Source: Streptomyces sp. NBC_00335
GTDB taxonomy: Bacteria; Actinomycetota; Actinomycetes; Streptomycetales; Streptomycetaceae
DNA: 64,000 nucleotides
Assembly: GCF_036127095.1 (NCBI RefSeq)
Contig: NZ_CP108006.1
Span: 3,472,001 to 3,536,000, forward strand
Direction of reading: 5' to 3'
Under the pieces are notes generated by a model. It saw only the letters and a program-made list of their open reading frames with translations, did not search any database and had not been told where the DNA came from. The first letter of the stretch is position 1, and the number at the start of each line of letters is the position of its first letter. The translations under genes and the position numbers were made by a program. This document shows, one piece after another, positions 25,637 through 34,101 of the stretch.

Positions 25637-27154
25637 TTGTCCAGAACTTCTACCGAAATAGACGAGCCTTCCGACCCGGAGGCCGACCAGCCGCCGCCCG
25701 GCGACGACCACGCCTTCCTCGGGCACCCCAGGGGCCTGGCCACGCTCTCCGGACTGGAGGTCTGGGAGCGCTTCTCGTTCCTGGGCATGCAGGCCATCCT
25801 CGTCCTGTACTTCGCGGACACGGTGGCCAACGGCGGCCTGGGGATGAATCCGGGCACCGCGGCCTCCGTCTCGGCGGCCTACGGGACCATGGTCTACCTC
25901 GTCTCCGTCGCCGGCGGGTGGCTCGCCGACCGGATCCTCGGTTCGTACCGCGCCGTCCTCTGGGGCGGCATCCTGATCGCCTGCGGCCACTACGCGATGG
26001 CCGTGCCGACCGCCGCCATGACCTGGGTGGGCCTCGGCCTGATCAGCGCCGGCACCGGCCTGCTGAAGCCGAACGTGGCCAGCATGGTCGGCAAGCTGTA
26101 CAAGACGGACGACGACCGGCGCGACGCCGGCTTCGCCCTCTACTACATGGGCATCAACATCGGCGCCTTCGCCGGCCCCCTGATCACCGCCTGGCTCGGC
26201 GAGCACCAGGGCTGGCACTGGGGCTTCTCGGCCGCCGCGATCGGCATGACCGCCGGCCTGATCCAGTACGTGGTCGGCCGCCGCCACCTGGCGGGACGCA
26301 AGCACTCCGCCGAGTTCGCGCTGGCGCCCGACGCGATGCGCTCGGCTGTGATGAAGATCATCGGCGGGATCCTGCTCTTCGCCGCGCTCGCCACTCTTCT
26401 GGCCCTGCTGGGCTGGCTGACGATGGACCGGTTCGTCGACCTGCTCACCCTGATCTCGGTGATCGCACCGATCGTGTACTTCGCGATCATGTTCCGCAGC
26501 GACCGGGTGACGCCCGCCGAGCGCGGCCGCCTGCGCCCCTACGTCGTGCTCTTCCTCGCCTCGGTGGCCTTCAACTTCATCCTCTTCCAGGCGTACTCGA
26601 CGATGATGCTGCTCGCGTCGACGAACGCCCGCACCGAGATCCTCGGCTTCGCCTTCCCGGCCGGCTGGTACGCCTCCGCGCTCGGCGCGTTCGAGGTGCT
26701 CCTGGCCCCGGTCGTCGCCGCGCTGTGGGTCCGGATGGGCCACAAGCAGCCGCATGCCTCCAACAAGATCGCCATCGGCGTGATCCTGGGCGGCCTGTCC
26801 TTCCTCCTGATGGTCATCCCCACCTCGGGGCACACGGGCGACACGTACAAGATGGCCGCCTGGTGGATCGTCGGCTCCTACCTGCTGCTCGGACTCGGCG
26901 ACGTCCTCCTCGAAACCTCCGGCATGTCGGCCACCACGAAGCTCGCCCCCAAGGCCTTCGCCAGCCAGACCATGGCCCTGTGGTTCCTCTCCCTCGCCCT
27001 GGCCAACGGCATCCAGGCGCAGGTGGTCAAGCTCTACGACCAGGTCTCCCACCCCGCCTACTTCGGCGTCAACGGCGCCATCGCCGTCGCGGTGGGACTG
27101 GCCGTGATCGCGCTCGCACCGTGGCTCAAGCGCACGATGCACCCGGTCCACTGA
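25637..27154 (+). CDS. POT/PTR-family proton-coupled oligopeptide transporter
   Basis: The 505-aa major-facilitator protein has the PTR signatures: GLEVWERFSFLGMQAILVLYF in TM1 (ExxERFxY-like motif), YKTDDDRRDAGFALYYMGINIGAFAGPL, and about 14 membrane segments. It imports di/tripeptides with protons. The TTG at 25637 is chosen because GGAGA lies 8 bases before it and the protein then has a short acidic cytoplasmic N-terminus (SRTSTEIDEPSDPEADQPPPGDD) directly before TM1. It is followed at 65 bp by a CocE/NonD hydrolase, suggesting a peptide or amide uptake-and-cleavage pair. Confidence 0.9.
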   Translation: MSRTSTEIDEPSDPEADQPPPGDDHAFLGHPRGLATLSGLEVWERFSFLGMQAILVLYFADTVANGGLGMNPGTAASVSAAYGTMVYLVSVAGGWLADRILGSYRAVLWGGILIACGHYAMAVPTAAMTWVGLGLISAGTGLLKPNVASMVGKLYKTDDDRRDAGFALYYMGINIGAFAGPLITAWLGEHQGWHWGFSAAAIGMTAGLIQYVVGRRHLAGRKHSAEFALAPDAMRSAVMKIIGGILLFAALATLLALLGWLTMDRFVDLLTLISVIAPIVYFAIMFRSDRVTPAERGRLRPYVVLFLASVAFNFILFQAYSTMMLLASTNARTEILGFAFPAGWYASALGAFEVLLAPVVAALWVRMGHKQPHASNKIAIGVILGGLSFLLMVIPTSGHTGDTYKMAAWWIVGSYLLLGLGDVLLETSGMSATTKLAPKAFASQTMALWFLSLALANGIQAQVVKLYDQVSHPAYFGVNGAIAVAVGLAVIALAPWLKRTMHPVH

Positions 27155-27219
27155 CGCCCCTTGTTCGCCGACCCCGGTTGTCCACTGACCCTCCCGAGGA
27201 GATGGGCGAGATAACTCCG

Positions 27220-29226
27220 ATGATCATCCGTACCGATTTCCCCTACGGGACCACCCACGAGGACGTCCGGATCCCCCTCCCGGACGGCACCGAGCTGTAC
27301 GCCCGCATCTGGCGGCCGGTCACCGACGAGCCCGTCCCGGCGCTGCTGGAGTACCTCCCGTACCGCCTCACCGACTGGACCGCCCCGCGCGACTGGCAGC
27401 GCCACCCCTGGTACGCGGGCCACGGCTACGCCTCCGTACGGGTCGACGTGCGCGGCCACGGCAACAGCGGCGGCGACCCGGGCGACGAGTACGACGCCCA
27501 GGAACTCGCCGACGGCGTCGCGGTCGTCGAATGGCTGGCGGCCCAGCCCTGGTGCACGGGCTCGGTCGGCATGTTCGGCATCTCCTGGGGCGGCTTCAAC
27601 AGCCTCCAGATCGCCGCCCTGGCCCCCGAACCCCTCAAGGCGATCGTCACCGTCTGCTCCACGGACGACCGCTTCGACAACGACGTGCACTACATGGGCG
27701 GCTCCCTCCTCGCCGTGGACATGCACGCGTGGGCGGCGACCATGCTCGCCTTCGCCTCCCGCCCGCCGGACCCGCTCTACGCGGGCGAGGGCTGGCGCGA
27801 CCAGTGGCTCTCACGCCTGGGCGCGGTGGAACCCCTCCTCCACACCTGGCTCTCCCACCAGACCCGCGACGCGTACTGGCGCCACGGCTCCGTCTGCGAG
27901 GACTACGCCGCGATCGGCGCGGCCGTCCTGGCGGTCGGCGGCTGGCACGACCCGTACCGCGACACGGTGCTCCGCCTGGTCTCCGCCCTGCCCGCCGACC
28001 GGGTCCGCGGCCTGATCGGCCCCTGGTCGCACCAGTACCCCGACCGGGGACTGCCCCCGGGCCCCGCGATCGGCTTCCTCCAGGAGACCCTGCGCTGGTG
28101 GGACCACTGGCTCAAGGGCAAGGACACCGGCGTCATGTCCGAACCCCTCCTCCGCTCCTGGATCTCCGAGTCCCACCCACCGGCGACCACCTACCCGACC
28201 CTCCCCGGCCGCTGGGTCGGCGACCCGTCCTGGCCCTCGCCGAACGTCGACCCCGTCACCTACGCCTTCCAGGGCGCGCCGGTGGTCGTCGCCTCCCCCC
28301 AGCACACGGGCCTGGACGCGGGCCGCTTCTTCCCCTTCGGCAACGACGCCGACCTGCCGCCCGACCAGCGCGAGGAGGACGCGAAGTCGGCCTGCTTCGA
28401 GTTCCCCGTCGGTGACGGCTCCGCCCCGGTCGAGATCCTGGGCCGCCCGGTGGTCAGACTCCGCCTGCGCATGGACGTCCCGTACGGCCAGGTCGTGGCC
28501 CGCCTCTGCGACGTGGCCCCGGACGGCTCCTCGACCCTGGTCACCCGCGGCGCGCTCAACCTCTCCGCCCGCCAGGGCCGGGACAAGGCGGTCCCGTGGC
28601 CGGTCGGCTCGTACGAGGACGTCGTCTTCGACCTGAACGGCATCGGCCACTCCTTCCCGCCCGGCCACCGCATCCGCCTGGCCCTCTCCTCGGCCTACTG
28701 GCCCTGGATCTGGCCCCGCGCCGGCTCGGAGGCGGGCTGGACCCTGGACCCGGCGGGCAGCGCGGTGGAACTCCCGGTCCGCGACGCCTCTGCCGAGGGG
28801 GACGCCATCCTCTTCGAGGCGCCGGAACAGTCGGAGCCCTTGGGCGTCTCGTACCCGGCGACCCTGGACGCCCCCCGGCCGGAACGGCTGGTCGTACGGG
28901 ACGTCGCGCGCGGGGTGTGGCGCCTGGAGGTCGACCCGCGCTACGGCGGCACCCGGGTCTACCCCGACGGACTGGAGTTCAGCGAGGACGCGCTGGAGAT
29001 CTACGAGATCCAGGAGTCGGACCCCTTGTCCGCCCGGACCCACTCCACCTGGACGGTGCGACTGCACCGGCCGGAGCTGGCCTGGGACGTCTCGGTGGTG
29101 ACCCGCTCGGAAATCACGTGCGACGAGGGCGGCTTCCTGACGTCGAACGAGGTGGTGTGCCGCGAGGGCGACGAGGTCCTCTTCCACCGCACGTGGGAAC
29201 GCCGGCTGCCGCGGGCGGCGGTGTAG
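27220..29226 (+). CDS. CocE/NonD-family alpha/beta hydrolase (X-Pro dipeptidyl-peptidase S15-like)
   Basis: The 668-aa enzyme starts MIIRTDFPYGTTHEDVRIPLPDGTELYARIWRP, then YLPYRLTDWTAPRD and VDVRGHGNSGGDPGDEYD. The nucleophile Ser is in MFGISWGGFNSLQ (GxSxGG). The C-terminal half is a jelly-roll domain (GRPVVRLRLRMDVPYGQVVARLCDVAPDG). The family includes cocaine esterase and X-prolyl dipeptidyl peptidases; the natural substrate is unknown. ATG 27202 is an in-frame alternative, but the ribosome site fits neither perfectly. Its C-terminus is longer than typical CocE and has an extra ~100-residue beta-rich segment. Confidence 0.88.
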   Translation: MIIRTDFPYGTTHEDVRIPLPDGTELYARIWRPVTDEPVPALLEYLPYRLTDWTAPRDWQRHPWYAGHGYASVRVDVRGHGNSGGDPGDEYDAQELADGVAVVEWLAAQPWCTGSVGMFGISWGGFNSLQIAALAPEPLKAIVTVCSTDDRFDNDVHYMGGSLLAVDMHAWAATMLAFASRPPDPLYAGEGWRDQWLSRLGAVEPLLHTWLSHQTRDAYWRHGSVCEDYAAIGAAVLAVGGWHDPYRDTVLRLVSALPADRVRGLIGPWSHQYPDRGLPPGPAIGFLQETLRWWDHWLKGKDTGVMSEPLLRSWISESHPPATTYPTLPGRWVGDPSWPSPNVDPVTYAFQGAPVVVASPQHTGLDAGRFFPFGNDADLPPDQREEDAKSACFEFPVGDGSAPVEILGRPVVRLRLRMDVPYGQVVARLCDVAPDGSSTLVTRGALNLSARQGRDKAVPWPVGSYEDVVFDLNGIGHSFPPGHRIRLALSSAYWPWIWPRAGSEAGWTLDPAGSAVELPVRDASAEGDAILFEAPEQSEPLGVSYPATLDAPRPERLVVRDVARGVWRLEVDPRYGGTRVYPDGLEFSEDALEIYEIQESDPLSARTHSTWTVRLHRPELAWDVSVVTRSEITCDEGGFLTSNEVVCREGDEVLFHRTWERRLPRAAV

Positions 29227-29235
29227 CCGACCTCG

Positions 29236-29260
29236 GGGCCCCGGCGGCTGCCCGGGGCCC
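29236..29260. terminator. Bidirectional terminator after the CocE-like gene
   Basis: GGGCCCCGG and CCGGGGCCC form a perfect 9-bp stem with a 7-nt loop between convergent genes. Confidence 0.65.
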
Positions 29261-29268
29261 GGCGGCCG

Positions 29269-29463
29269 TCAGACGGCCTTGACGCCGTCCACGAAGGCCG
29301 CGAAGGCGGCGGCGGAGACGTCCAGCACGGGGCTGTCCGAGAGCTTGGAGTCGCGGACCGGCACGACACCGCGCGAGGCGACGAGGTTGGTGGCGACCTC
29401 GACGCACGCGCCGCCGTTCTCGCTGTAGGAGGACTTGAACCAGCGGGGGGTTTCGGTCGTCAC
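29269..29463 (-). CDS. DUF397 protein
   Basis: A 64-aa protein with the DUF397 core: WFKSSYSENGGACVEVA, then VPVRDSKLSDSPVLDVSAAAFAAFVDGVK. Overlaps the upstream XRE-DUF5753 regulator by 4 bp. In Streptomyces such pairs (WhiJ/BldB-type systems) behave as a DNA-binding protein plus small antagonist and influence development. Confidence 0.93.
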   Translation of the reverse strand: MTTETPRWFKSSYSENGGACVEVATNLVASRGVVPVRDSKLSDSPVLDVSAAAFAAFVDGVKAV

Positions 29464-30287
29464 GAGGTGCCCTTTCGTAGCTGACGGATCAAGGCCACCG
29501 ATTCGGCTTGCGACGTGGCCTCAGCCTGAAGCTGATGGTAGGCGGTCAGCAAGGGCACAACAGAGGCGCTGTCCCGCTCAAGTTGCCCCCGCTGGGCGGA
29601 CTCCGCATAGGAAACCAGGGAGCGGTTCTGCATGGTCAGAATGTAGAGCGGCAAGCTGAGTGGACGGCGGTCCCCCATGCTGAACCGTGCGATCTGGAGC
29701 ACGGTGTTCGGCAGCGCCGCGAAGTCGATCAACTTGGCCAACTGGGCATCCATGGTGGCCGGGTCACCCACGGGTCGAAGCAAGCAACTCTCGTCCAGCA
29801 CCACGAAGACCAGCGGCAGGGGAGTCCGGAGAAGTGCCGCCTGCCTCGCCGCTACGAGCGAGATCCGTTCCTCCGCCTGCTCTGCAGTGCTCGCGCCGCG
29901 CTCGACGGCCCGTTCGTTGAGGGCTGTCGCGTACTGCGGGGTCTGAAGGATTCCCGGCATGACGCCGACCTCGTAGAGCCTGATCTCCGCCGCCCGCGCC
30001 TCGTGCGTGACGTACTCCGGGAACCCCTCCAGGAGCGCCGTACTGCGCACGGCCCGACTCTGACGTTCGAGCCGGTCTCCGGTCCCGAACACCCTGTCAC
30101 CACTTGCCGCAAAGCGATGAGTTGGGGAACGCCGACCGGTTTCCACTGCGGAAATATGCGATCCGGAGCACCCCATCCGCTCCGCGAGCTCGTCCTGCGT
30201 CCAACCGCGCTCATCCCGCAGTGCGCGCAGGCGCTGGCCAAACGCCGCTCCTGGGGACTTCTCGGGGTCCAGCTCTTTCCGATTCAA
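29460..30287 (-). CDS. XRE-family HTH regulator with DUF5753 domain
   Basis: The 275-aa protein has an N-terminal HTH (FGQRLRALRDERGWTQDELAERMGCSGSHISAVETGRRSPT), a linker, and a DUF5753 domain (EVGVMPGILQTPQYATAL, LPLVFVVLDESCLLRPVGD, LPLYILTM). It is the partner of the overlapping DUF397 gene. Its codon use is slightly less G/C-biased than its neighbours. Three small overlapping genes lie divergently at 106 bp, probably sharing its control region. Confidence 0.93.
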   Translation of the reverse strand: MNRKELDPEKSPGAAFGQRLRALRDERGWTQDELAERMGCSGSHISAVETGRRSPTHRFAASGDRVFGTGDRLERQSRAVRSTALLEGFPEYVTHEARAAEIRLYEVGVMPGILQTPQYATALNERAVERGASTAEQAEERISLVAARQAALLRTPLPLVFVVLDESCLLRPVGDPATMDAQLAKLIDFAALPNTVLQIARFSMGDRRPLSLPLYILTMQNRSLVSYAESAQRGQLERDSASVVPLLTAYHQLQAEATSQAESVALIRQLRKGTS

Positions 30288-30393
30288 CGAAGATCACCCA
30301 ACTCCCCGGACAGATTGCGCAAGTTGAAGACCGTCCGACTCTAAGTCACGCTGAACTCGCTTGGTAGTGGAACAGCTACGGAGAGGCACCGAC

Positions 30394-30627
30394 ATGCGCG
30401 AAGCGGACTACCCTCCTGCCCCCGGAACCCTCGTGGTGGACACCAGCCGCGGCGACCTGGTCGGGGAGTTCCGGGGCCTCGCCGGCCCCTATTGGGCGCT
30501 GCGGCCCGTGCGCGGCGGGCCGGAGTGGGAGGCGGAGCCTCGTGACGTACGGCCCGCCGACCCGATGGAGCGGCTCCGCGCGGAGACGGCCCGGCGCAAC
30601 GCGCGGAGCGCGGAGGGGCTGTTGTGA
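30394..30627 (+). CDS. Small conserved Streptomyces-type hypothetical (gene 1 of trio)
   Basis: A 77-aa soluble protein starting MREADYPPAPGTLVVDTSRGDLVGEFRG. It has a beta-rich N-terminal half (GTLVVDTSRGDLVGEF...YWALRPVRGG) and a basic helical tail. GGAGAGG stands before ATG 30394. Sequence type is common beside XRE-DUF397 pairs; no function known. Overlaps the next gene by 4 bp. Confidence 0.75.
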   Translation: MREADYPPAPGTLVVDTSRGDLVGEFRGLAGPYWALRPVRGGPEWEAEPRDVRPADPMERLRAETARRNARSAEGLL

Positions 30628-30866
30628 GCGACGGCCCGCTGGGCGAACTGCGGCGGATCGAGTCGGACCCCGCCTACCGGGAGCGGTTCCGCGAGCTGCT
30701 GGACGCGGCGCTGGTACGGCGGGCCGTCGCGGATGCCGTACGGGCACTGCGGGGGCTACTGGAGGCCCGTACGGCGGAGGAGACCTCGACCCTTGCCGTG
30801 ACCCTCGGGGCGGTCGCCTGGACCTGCTGCCTGGCGTTCGCCGCCGCCCGGGGCGGGATCACGTGA
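30624..30866 (+). CDS. Small hypothetical protein with C-terminal hydrophobic helix (gene 2 of trio)
   Basis: An 80-aa protein: charged helical first part (GELRRIESDPAYRERFRELLDAAL) and a hydrophobic end (STLAVTLGAVAWTCCLAFAAARGG) that could insert into the membrane. GTG start overlaps the previous stop; its own stop overlaps gene 3. Confidence 0.65.
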   Translation: MSDGPLGELRRIESDPAYRERFRELLDAALVRRAVADAVRALRGLLEARTAEETSTLAVTLGAVAWTCCLAFAAARGGIT

Positions 30867-31177
30867 GCGACGCGTGCGGCGCCTCCGGCGCGCTGTCCGC
30901 CGTCCACCTGGACGCGCTCGCCCGGCGGCCCGGAATCCTCCGGGAGGTACTCGACGCCGGACCGGAGCTGCGGTGCTCCCTGGGCCAGCACACCGGGCCC
31001 CACATGGACGTCCTCCACGAGGACCCGGCCCCGGGGAACACGCTATGGGCCCGCTGGCCCGGGGACGCGGTCCTCGCCCTCCCCGACTGCCCGGCGACCG
31101 GCTCCGGCGAGGGCTGCGGCCAGTACCTGTCCCACCCGGGCGGCCACACCTGGCAGGTCGCGGACCCCACGCTCTGA
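30863..31177 (+). CDS. Small hypothetical protein (gene 3 of trio)
   Basis: A 104-aa protein starting GTG-AGC-GAC-GCG. It contains four Cys and several His (CSLGQHTGPHMDVLHED, DCPATGSGEGCGQYLSHPGGHTW), so a metal-binding fold is possible. Translationally coupled to gene 2. No family recognised. Confidence 0.65.
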   Translation: MSDACGASGALSAVHLDALARRPGILREVLDAGPELRCSLGQHTGPHMDVLHEDPAPGNTLWARWPGDAVLALPDCPATGSGEGCGQYLSHPGGHTWQVADPTL

Positions 31178-31197
31178 GGCTCTCGCCCCCACGTCCG

Positions 31198-31647
31198 TCA
31201 GCGCGGGGCAGGGCCGCGTATCCACCGGGCGGGCACGGCTCCCGCCCGGGCCGAGCTGCTTGCCCGGATGCCCGAGTCCTTGACCACGAGGTCCACACTG
31301 CACGGAGGGACCGTCTCGTGACCCGGGAGGTCCACGTGCACCGTCCGGGGCTCGTCGACGTCGCCGAAGACCCACGTGGCCTCAACCGAGCGGCCGTCGC
31401 TCCACATCACCACCGCGCAGCCCTTGGCTTGGGCCTCCCCCGAAACCTCAGCCGATCCGTCCGCACGGATGAGCAGGCGAGCCCTGCTGTCGTCCTCCGC
31501 CGTCCAGGTCCCTTCCACGTCGGCCACGCGGAGGGGAGCCTCGTCCTCACCGCCGACGACCCCGTGGACGAAGCTCGCGAGCACGGCGACGACGGCCACC
31601 CCCGCGAGGCCCGCCACCAACAGCGGCGTGCGCGATCTGTCGTCCAT
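31198..31647 (-). CDS. Hypothetical membrane-anchored extracytoplasmic protein
   Basis: A 149-aa protein. MDDRSRTPLLVAGLAGVAVVAVLASFVHG gives a single N-terminal membrane helix without lipobox or clear cleavage site. The remainder is a small beta-barrel-like domain (DVEGTWTAEDDSRARLLIRADGSAEVSG...VVMWSDGRSVEATWVFGD) with two Cys that could form a disulfide. The repeated G.W/LLI pattern resembles lipocalin-like or META-type domains, but this is not certain. Convergent with the trio. Confidence 0.65.
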   Translation of the reverse strand: MDDRSRTPLLVAGLAGVAVVAVLASFVHGVVGGEDEAPLRVADVEGTWTAEDDSRARLLIRADGSAEVSGEAQAKGCAVVMWSDGRSVEATWVFGDVDEPRTVHVDLPGHETVPPCSVDLVVKDSGIRASSSARAGAVPARWIRGPAPR

Positions 31648-31819
31648 GGGCGTCCCCGTCCGTCGGGCGGCCGGTCGATCGGCGCAACCGATCACCCGGA
31701 TAGGGACCCCATCGTGGAGCCGCCGTCCGGACCGCGTCCAGTGCCGGGCCGGGCCCCGGGTGCGCCGCTGCGCGCAGCGAACTCCGTTGCATCCAGCAGG
31801 AGTCGGGCCATCACGTCGG

Positions 31820-32407
31820 TCAATCGCCCCGGGCGGCCGCTTCGCCGAGCGCGGCGAGGTGCGACGCCAGGGCGGGAGTGGGCGGCTGGTCGAGGAGGAA
31901 GAGCCAGCCGTACGCGGTGCCGAGTACGGCGGCGTGCACCAAGGCGGGGTCCGCCGGCGCGGTCAGTTCACCTCGCTGGTGGGCGCGTTCCAGCATCTCG
32001 GCGATCTGCGCGCGCTCTTCGGCGATGAAGGTCTCCTGGAACCGGGCCGCGACGTCGGGCTGCTGCCGCACGTCGGCGAGCAGCCCGGGGGCGGCCGCGG
32101 CGGTCACCGGATCGGAGAAGATCCCCAGGATCAGGCCGGCGAGCGCGGTGAGGTCGCCGGTGAGCGTTCCCGTGTCGGGCAGGTCTGGCGATCTCCTCCC
32201 GTGGACGAGGACGGAGAAGACGAGTTCGCCGCGCGAGCTGTGGCGGCGGTAGATGGCCGCTTTGCCGATGCCCGCCTTGGCGGCGATGGCATCCATGGTG
32301 AGGCCGGCATATCCCACGCGTGGCACCAACTCGCGTACGGCGTCGCGGATTGCGGCGTCCACGCGGGTTTCGCGCGGTCGGCCGGTGGGTTGCTTCGGAG
32401 ACTGCAT
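31820..32407 (-). CDS. TetR-family transcriptional regulator
   Basis: The 195-aa regulator has an N-terminal HTH: RVDAAIRDAVRELVPRVGYAGLTMDAIAAKAGIGKAAIYRRHSSRGELV. The C-terminal helical domain binds an unknown ligand. ATG at 32407 is 19 bp from the divergent DUF6463 gene; the operator therefore overlaps both starts. A longer reading frame upstream is rejected because it would run through the divergent gene. Confidence 0.9.
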   Translation of the reverse strand: MQSPKQPTGRPRETRVDAAIRDAVRELVPRVGYAGLTMDAIAAKAGIGKAAIYRRHSSRGELVFSVLVHGRRSPDLPDTGTLTGDLTALAGLILGIFSDPVTAAAAPGLLADVRQQPDVAARFQETFIAEERAQIAEMLERAHQRGELTAPADPALVHAAVLGTAYGWLFLLDQPPTPALASHLAALGEAAARGD

Positions 32408-32416
32408 TGGCCCATC

Positions 32417-32449
32417 ATACGGAACTATGAGTATCGGAACTGGCCGTAT
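32417..32449. promoter_or_regulatory. Operator-like repeats between TetR and DUF6463 genes
   Basis: ATACGG (32417-32422) and CCGTAT (32444-32449) are inverted copies. CGGAACT also occurs twice in direct orientation. The block covers the DUF6463 start codon and lies 10 bp from the TetR start, as expected for autoregulation of a nearly leaderless divergon. Confidence 0.5.
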
Positions 32450-32858
32450 CGAAACCTCGTCCGCCGGCGGCAGCACGCGCGTCCGCACCCTGACCCTGTG
32501 GGCAGGCCGCAGCGCGGTGTCCATCGGCGCCCTCCACACCGCGCTCTTCGCCGTAGTGTCCCGGTCGGAATGGAGCGGCTGGCTGTCGGGCGAATTGCGG
32601 GGCGCGGACCCGGACACCAACGCCGAGTCGGCGGTTCTGTTCTGGGCGCTGCCGGGCGGTTTCGCCGTGCCGCTGATCCTGCTGGGCCTCCTGCTGTCGC
32701 GGATGGCCCGCACCGGCCAGGAGGTCCCGCGCTACGTGGGATGGGCCCTGGCGGGCTGGGTGGTGCTGGCCGGGTGGATCTTGGGGCCGTCCGGGTTCCC
32801 GCTGGGCCTGATACCGGCCGTGCTGCTGATTGCCGCGTCACGGAAGCGGTGGTCCTGA
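32427..32858 (+). CDS. DUF6463-like integral membrane protein
   Basis: A 143-aa protein with about four membrane segments: ALHTALFAVVS, SAVLFWALPGGFAVPLILLGLLL, YVGWALAGWVVLAGWIL and FPLGLIPAVLLIAA. The AxxFWxxxxG feature in the second helix is typical of DUF6463 proteins, which usually sit beside TetR regulators. Likely the regulated target of the divergent TetR. Function unknown. Confidence 0.75.
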   Translation: MSIGTGRIETSSAGGSTRVRTLTLWAGRSAVSIGALHTALFAVVSRSEWSGWLSGELRGADPDTNAESAVLFWALPGGFAVPLILLGLLLSRMARTGQEVPRYVGWALAGWVVLAGWILGPSGFPLGLIPAVLLIAASRKRWS

Positions 32859-32907
32859 TCTGTCACTGACCACGCGGGCGCGGCCAGAGACTGCCAGGGC
32901 CGGGGAC

Positions 32908-33041
32908 GGGGGCGGGGTGGGGTGGGGTGTTGGCCAGGACGTAAAGCGTGATTTGTGGCGCCAGAGCACGCCGCGCCCTGTCGGAGTACGGCACAGGGCG
33001 CCTAAATCATGCAGTCCAGGCCGACACCCCACCCCGCCCCC
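32908..33041 (+). repeat. Hairpin element copy A (family of three, ~129-134 bp)
   Basis: Terminal arms: the right arm (33014-33041) is the 28-bp sequence shared by all copies; the left arm (32908-32940) is a slightly diverged complement with a GGGGT duplication. Inside, GTGATTTGTGGCG and GCGCCTAAATCAT extend the pairing. The centre forms its own hairpin (GCGCCCTGT / ACAGGGCGC). It is followed to 33148 by a shared tail that includes GGCGTTTGAGG (33096-33106) and the hairpin CCGGGGA-CTGG-TCCCCGG. No open frame. Lies between convergent DUF6463 and HAD genes. Confidence 0.85.
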
Positions 33042-33154
33042 GGCACCGGCCCACCCGCAGCCACCAGGCCGACGCCGGCACAACCCAGCCCCGCCGGCGT
33101 TTGAGGCGCAGGGGTCCGGGGACTGGTCCCCGGCAACGGCGCCGCACCGCACGG

Positions 33155-33961
33155 CTAGCCGAACAGCCGCTCCAGAACCACCGCGATGCCGTCCTCCTCG
33201 TTCGAGAGGGTGACCTCGTCCGCTACGGCGAGCAGCTCCCTGTGGGCGCCCGCCATCGCCACCCCGTGCGCCGCCCACGCGAACATCGGGATGTCGTTCG
33301 GCATGTCGCCGAAGGCGATCGTCGACGACCCGGTGACGTCCAACAGCGCCGCCGCCACCGCGAGCCCGCTCGCCTTGTCGATCCCCGGCGGCTGGAGCTC
33401 CACGGTGTGCTCCCCCGCCATGGTGACGTTGACCAGGTCCCCGACCACGCCCCGGGCGATCTCCGTCAGCTCGTCGTCCGAGAGGCGGGGGTGCTGGAGG
33501 AGCACCTTGTTGATCGGGGAGGTCCAGAGGTCGGACCGCCGGGCCACCGGCACCGTCGGGAGGTGGGGGTGCCACATCCGGTAGCCCGGCCCTATCAGCA
33601 TCTCCGCGTCAACGCCCTCCTGGTTGACCGCCGCGTAGACCTCCCCGACCTCCGCCTCGATCTTCCCGAGGGCGACCTCGGCCAGCTCCCGGTCCAGGGC
33701 CACGGAGTGCAGGAGGAGCCCGGCCGCCGCGTCGTAGACCTGCGCTCCCTGCCCGCACACCGCCAGCCCCGCGTAGCCGAGGCCGTCCAGGACGTGGCGG
33801 ACCTGCGGGACGGGGCGGCCTGTCACGATGATGTGGCGGGCGCCGGCCGCGCGGGCGGCGGCGAGAGCGGCATAGGAGCGGGCCGAGACGGTGTCTCCGG
33901 CGCGCAGCAGAGTCCCGTCCAGGTCGGTGGCCACGAGTGCATAGGGGAGGGCGGAAGTCAC
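33155..33961 (-). CDS. HAD-superfamily Cof-type phosphatase
   Basis: The 268-aa protein has motif I ATDLDGTLL, motif II ITGR (IIVTGRP), a conserved Lys (INKVLLQHP / DKASGLAVA) and motif IV FGDMPNDIPMF, marking a Cof/IIB HAD hydrolase that removes phosphate from small sugars or cofactors. Start MTSALPYALVATDLDG is the only sensible one. Single gene; divergent from the fumarylacetoacetase gene. Confidence 0.9.
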   Translation of the reverse strand: MTSALPYALVATDLDGTLLRAGDTVSARSYAALAAARAAGARHIIVTGRPVPQVRHVLDGLGYAGLAVCGQGAQVYDAAAGLLLHSVALDRELAEVALGKIEAEVGEVYAAVNQEGVDAEMLIGPGYRMWHPHLPTVPVARRSDLWTSPINKVLLQHPRLSDDELTEIARGVVGDLVNVTMAGEHTVELQPPGIDKASGLAVAAALLDVTGSSTIAFGDMPNDIPMFAWAAHGVAMAGAHRELLAVADEVTLSNEEDGIAVVLERLFG

Positions 33962-34101
33962 GTGTCAAGGATACGGACCCCCTCGGACAAGTCCTACAAA
34001 TAGTGCCCGAATCCGGCCTCCCGCACGCCCCACCAGCCCCGTAACGTGTCAACCAGCCCCCGGGACACCCCCGGGCCGCGTCGAAAGCGAGGCAGCACCC
34101 C

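Noticed and set aside
32908..33041. Insertion sequence
   Set aside because: Terminal inverted repeats are present but there is no transposase frame and no obvious target duplication; recorded as a hairpin repeat.
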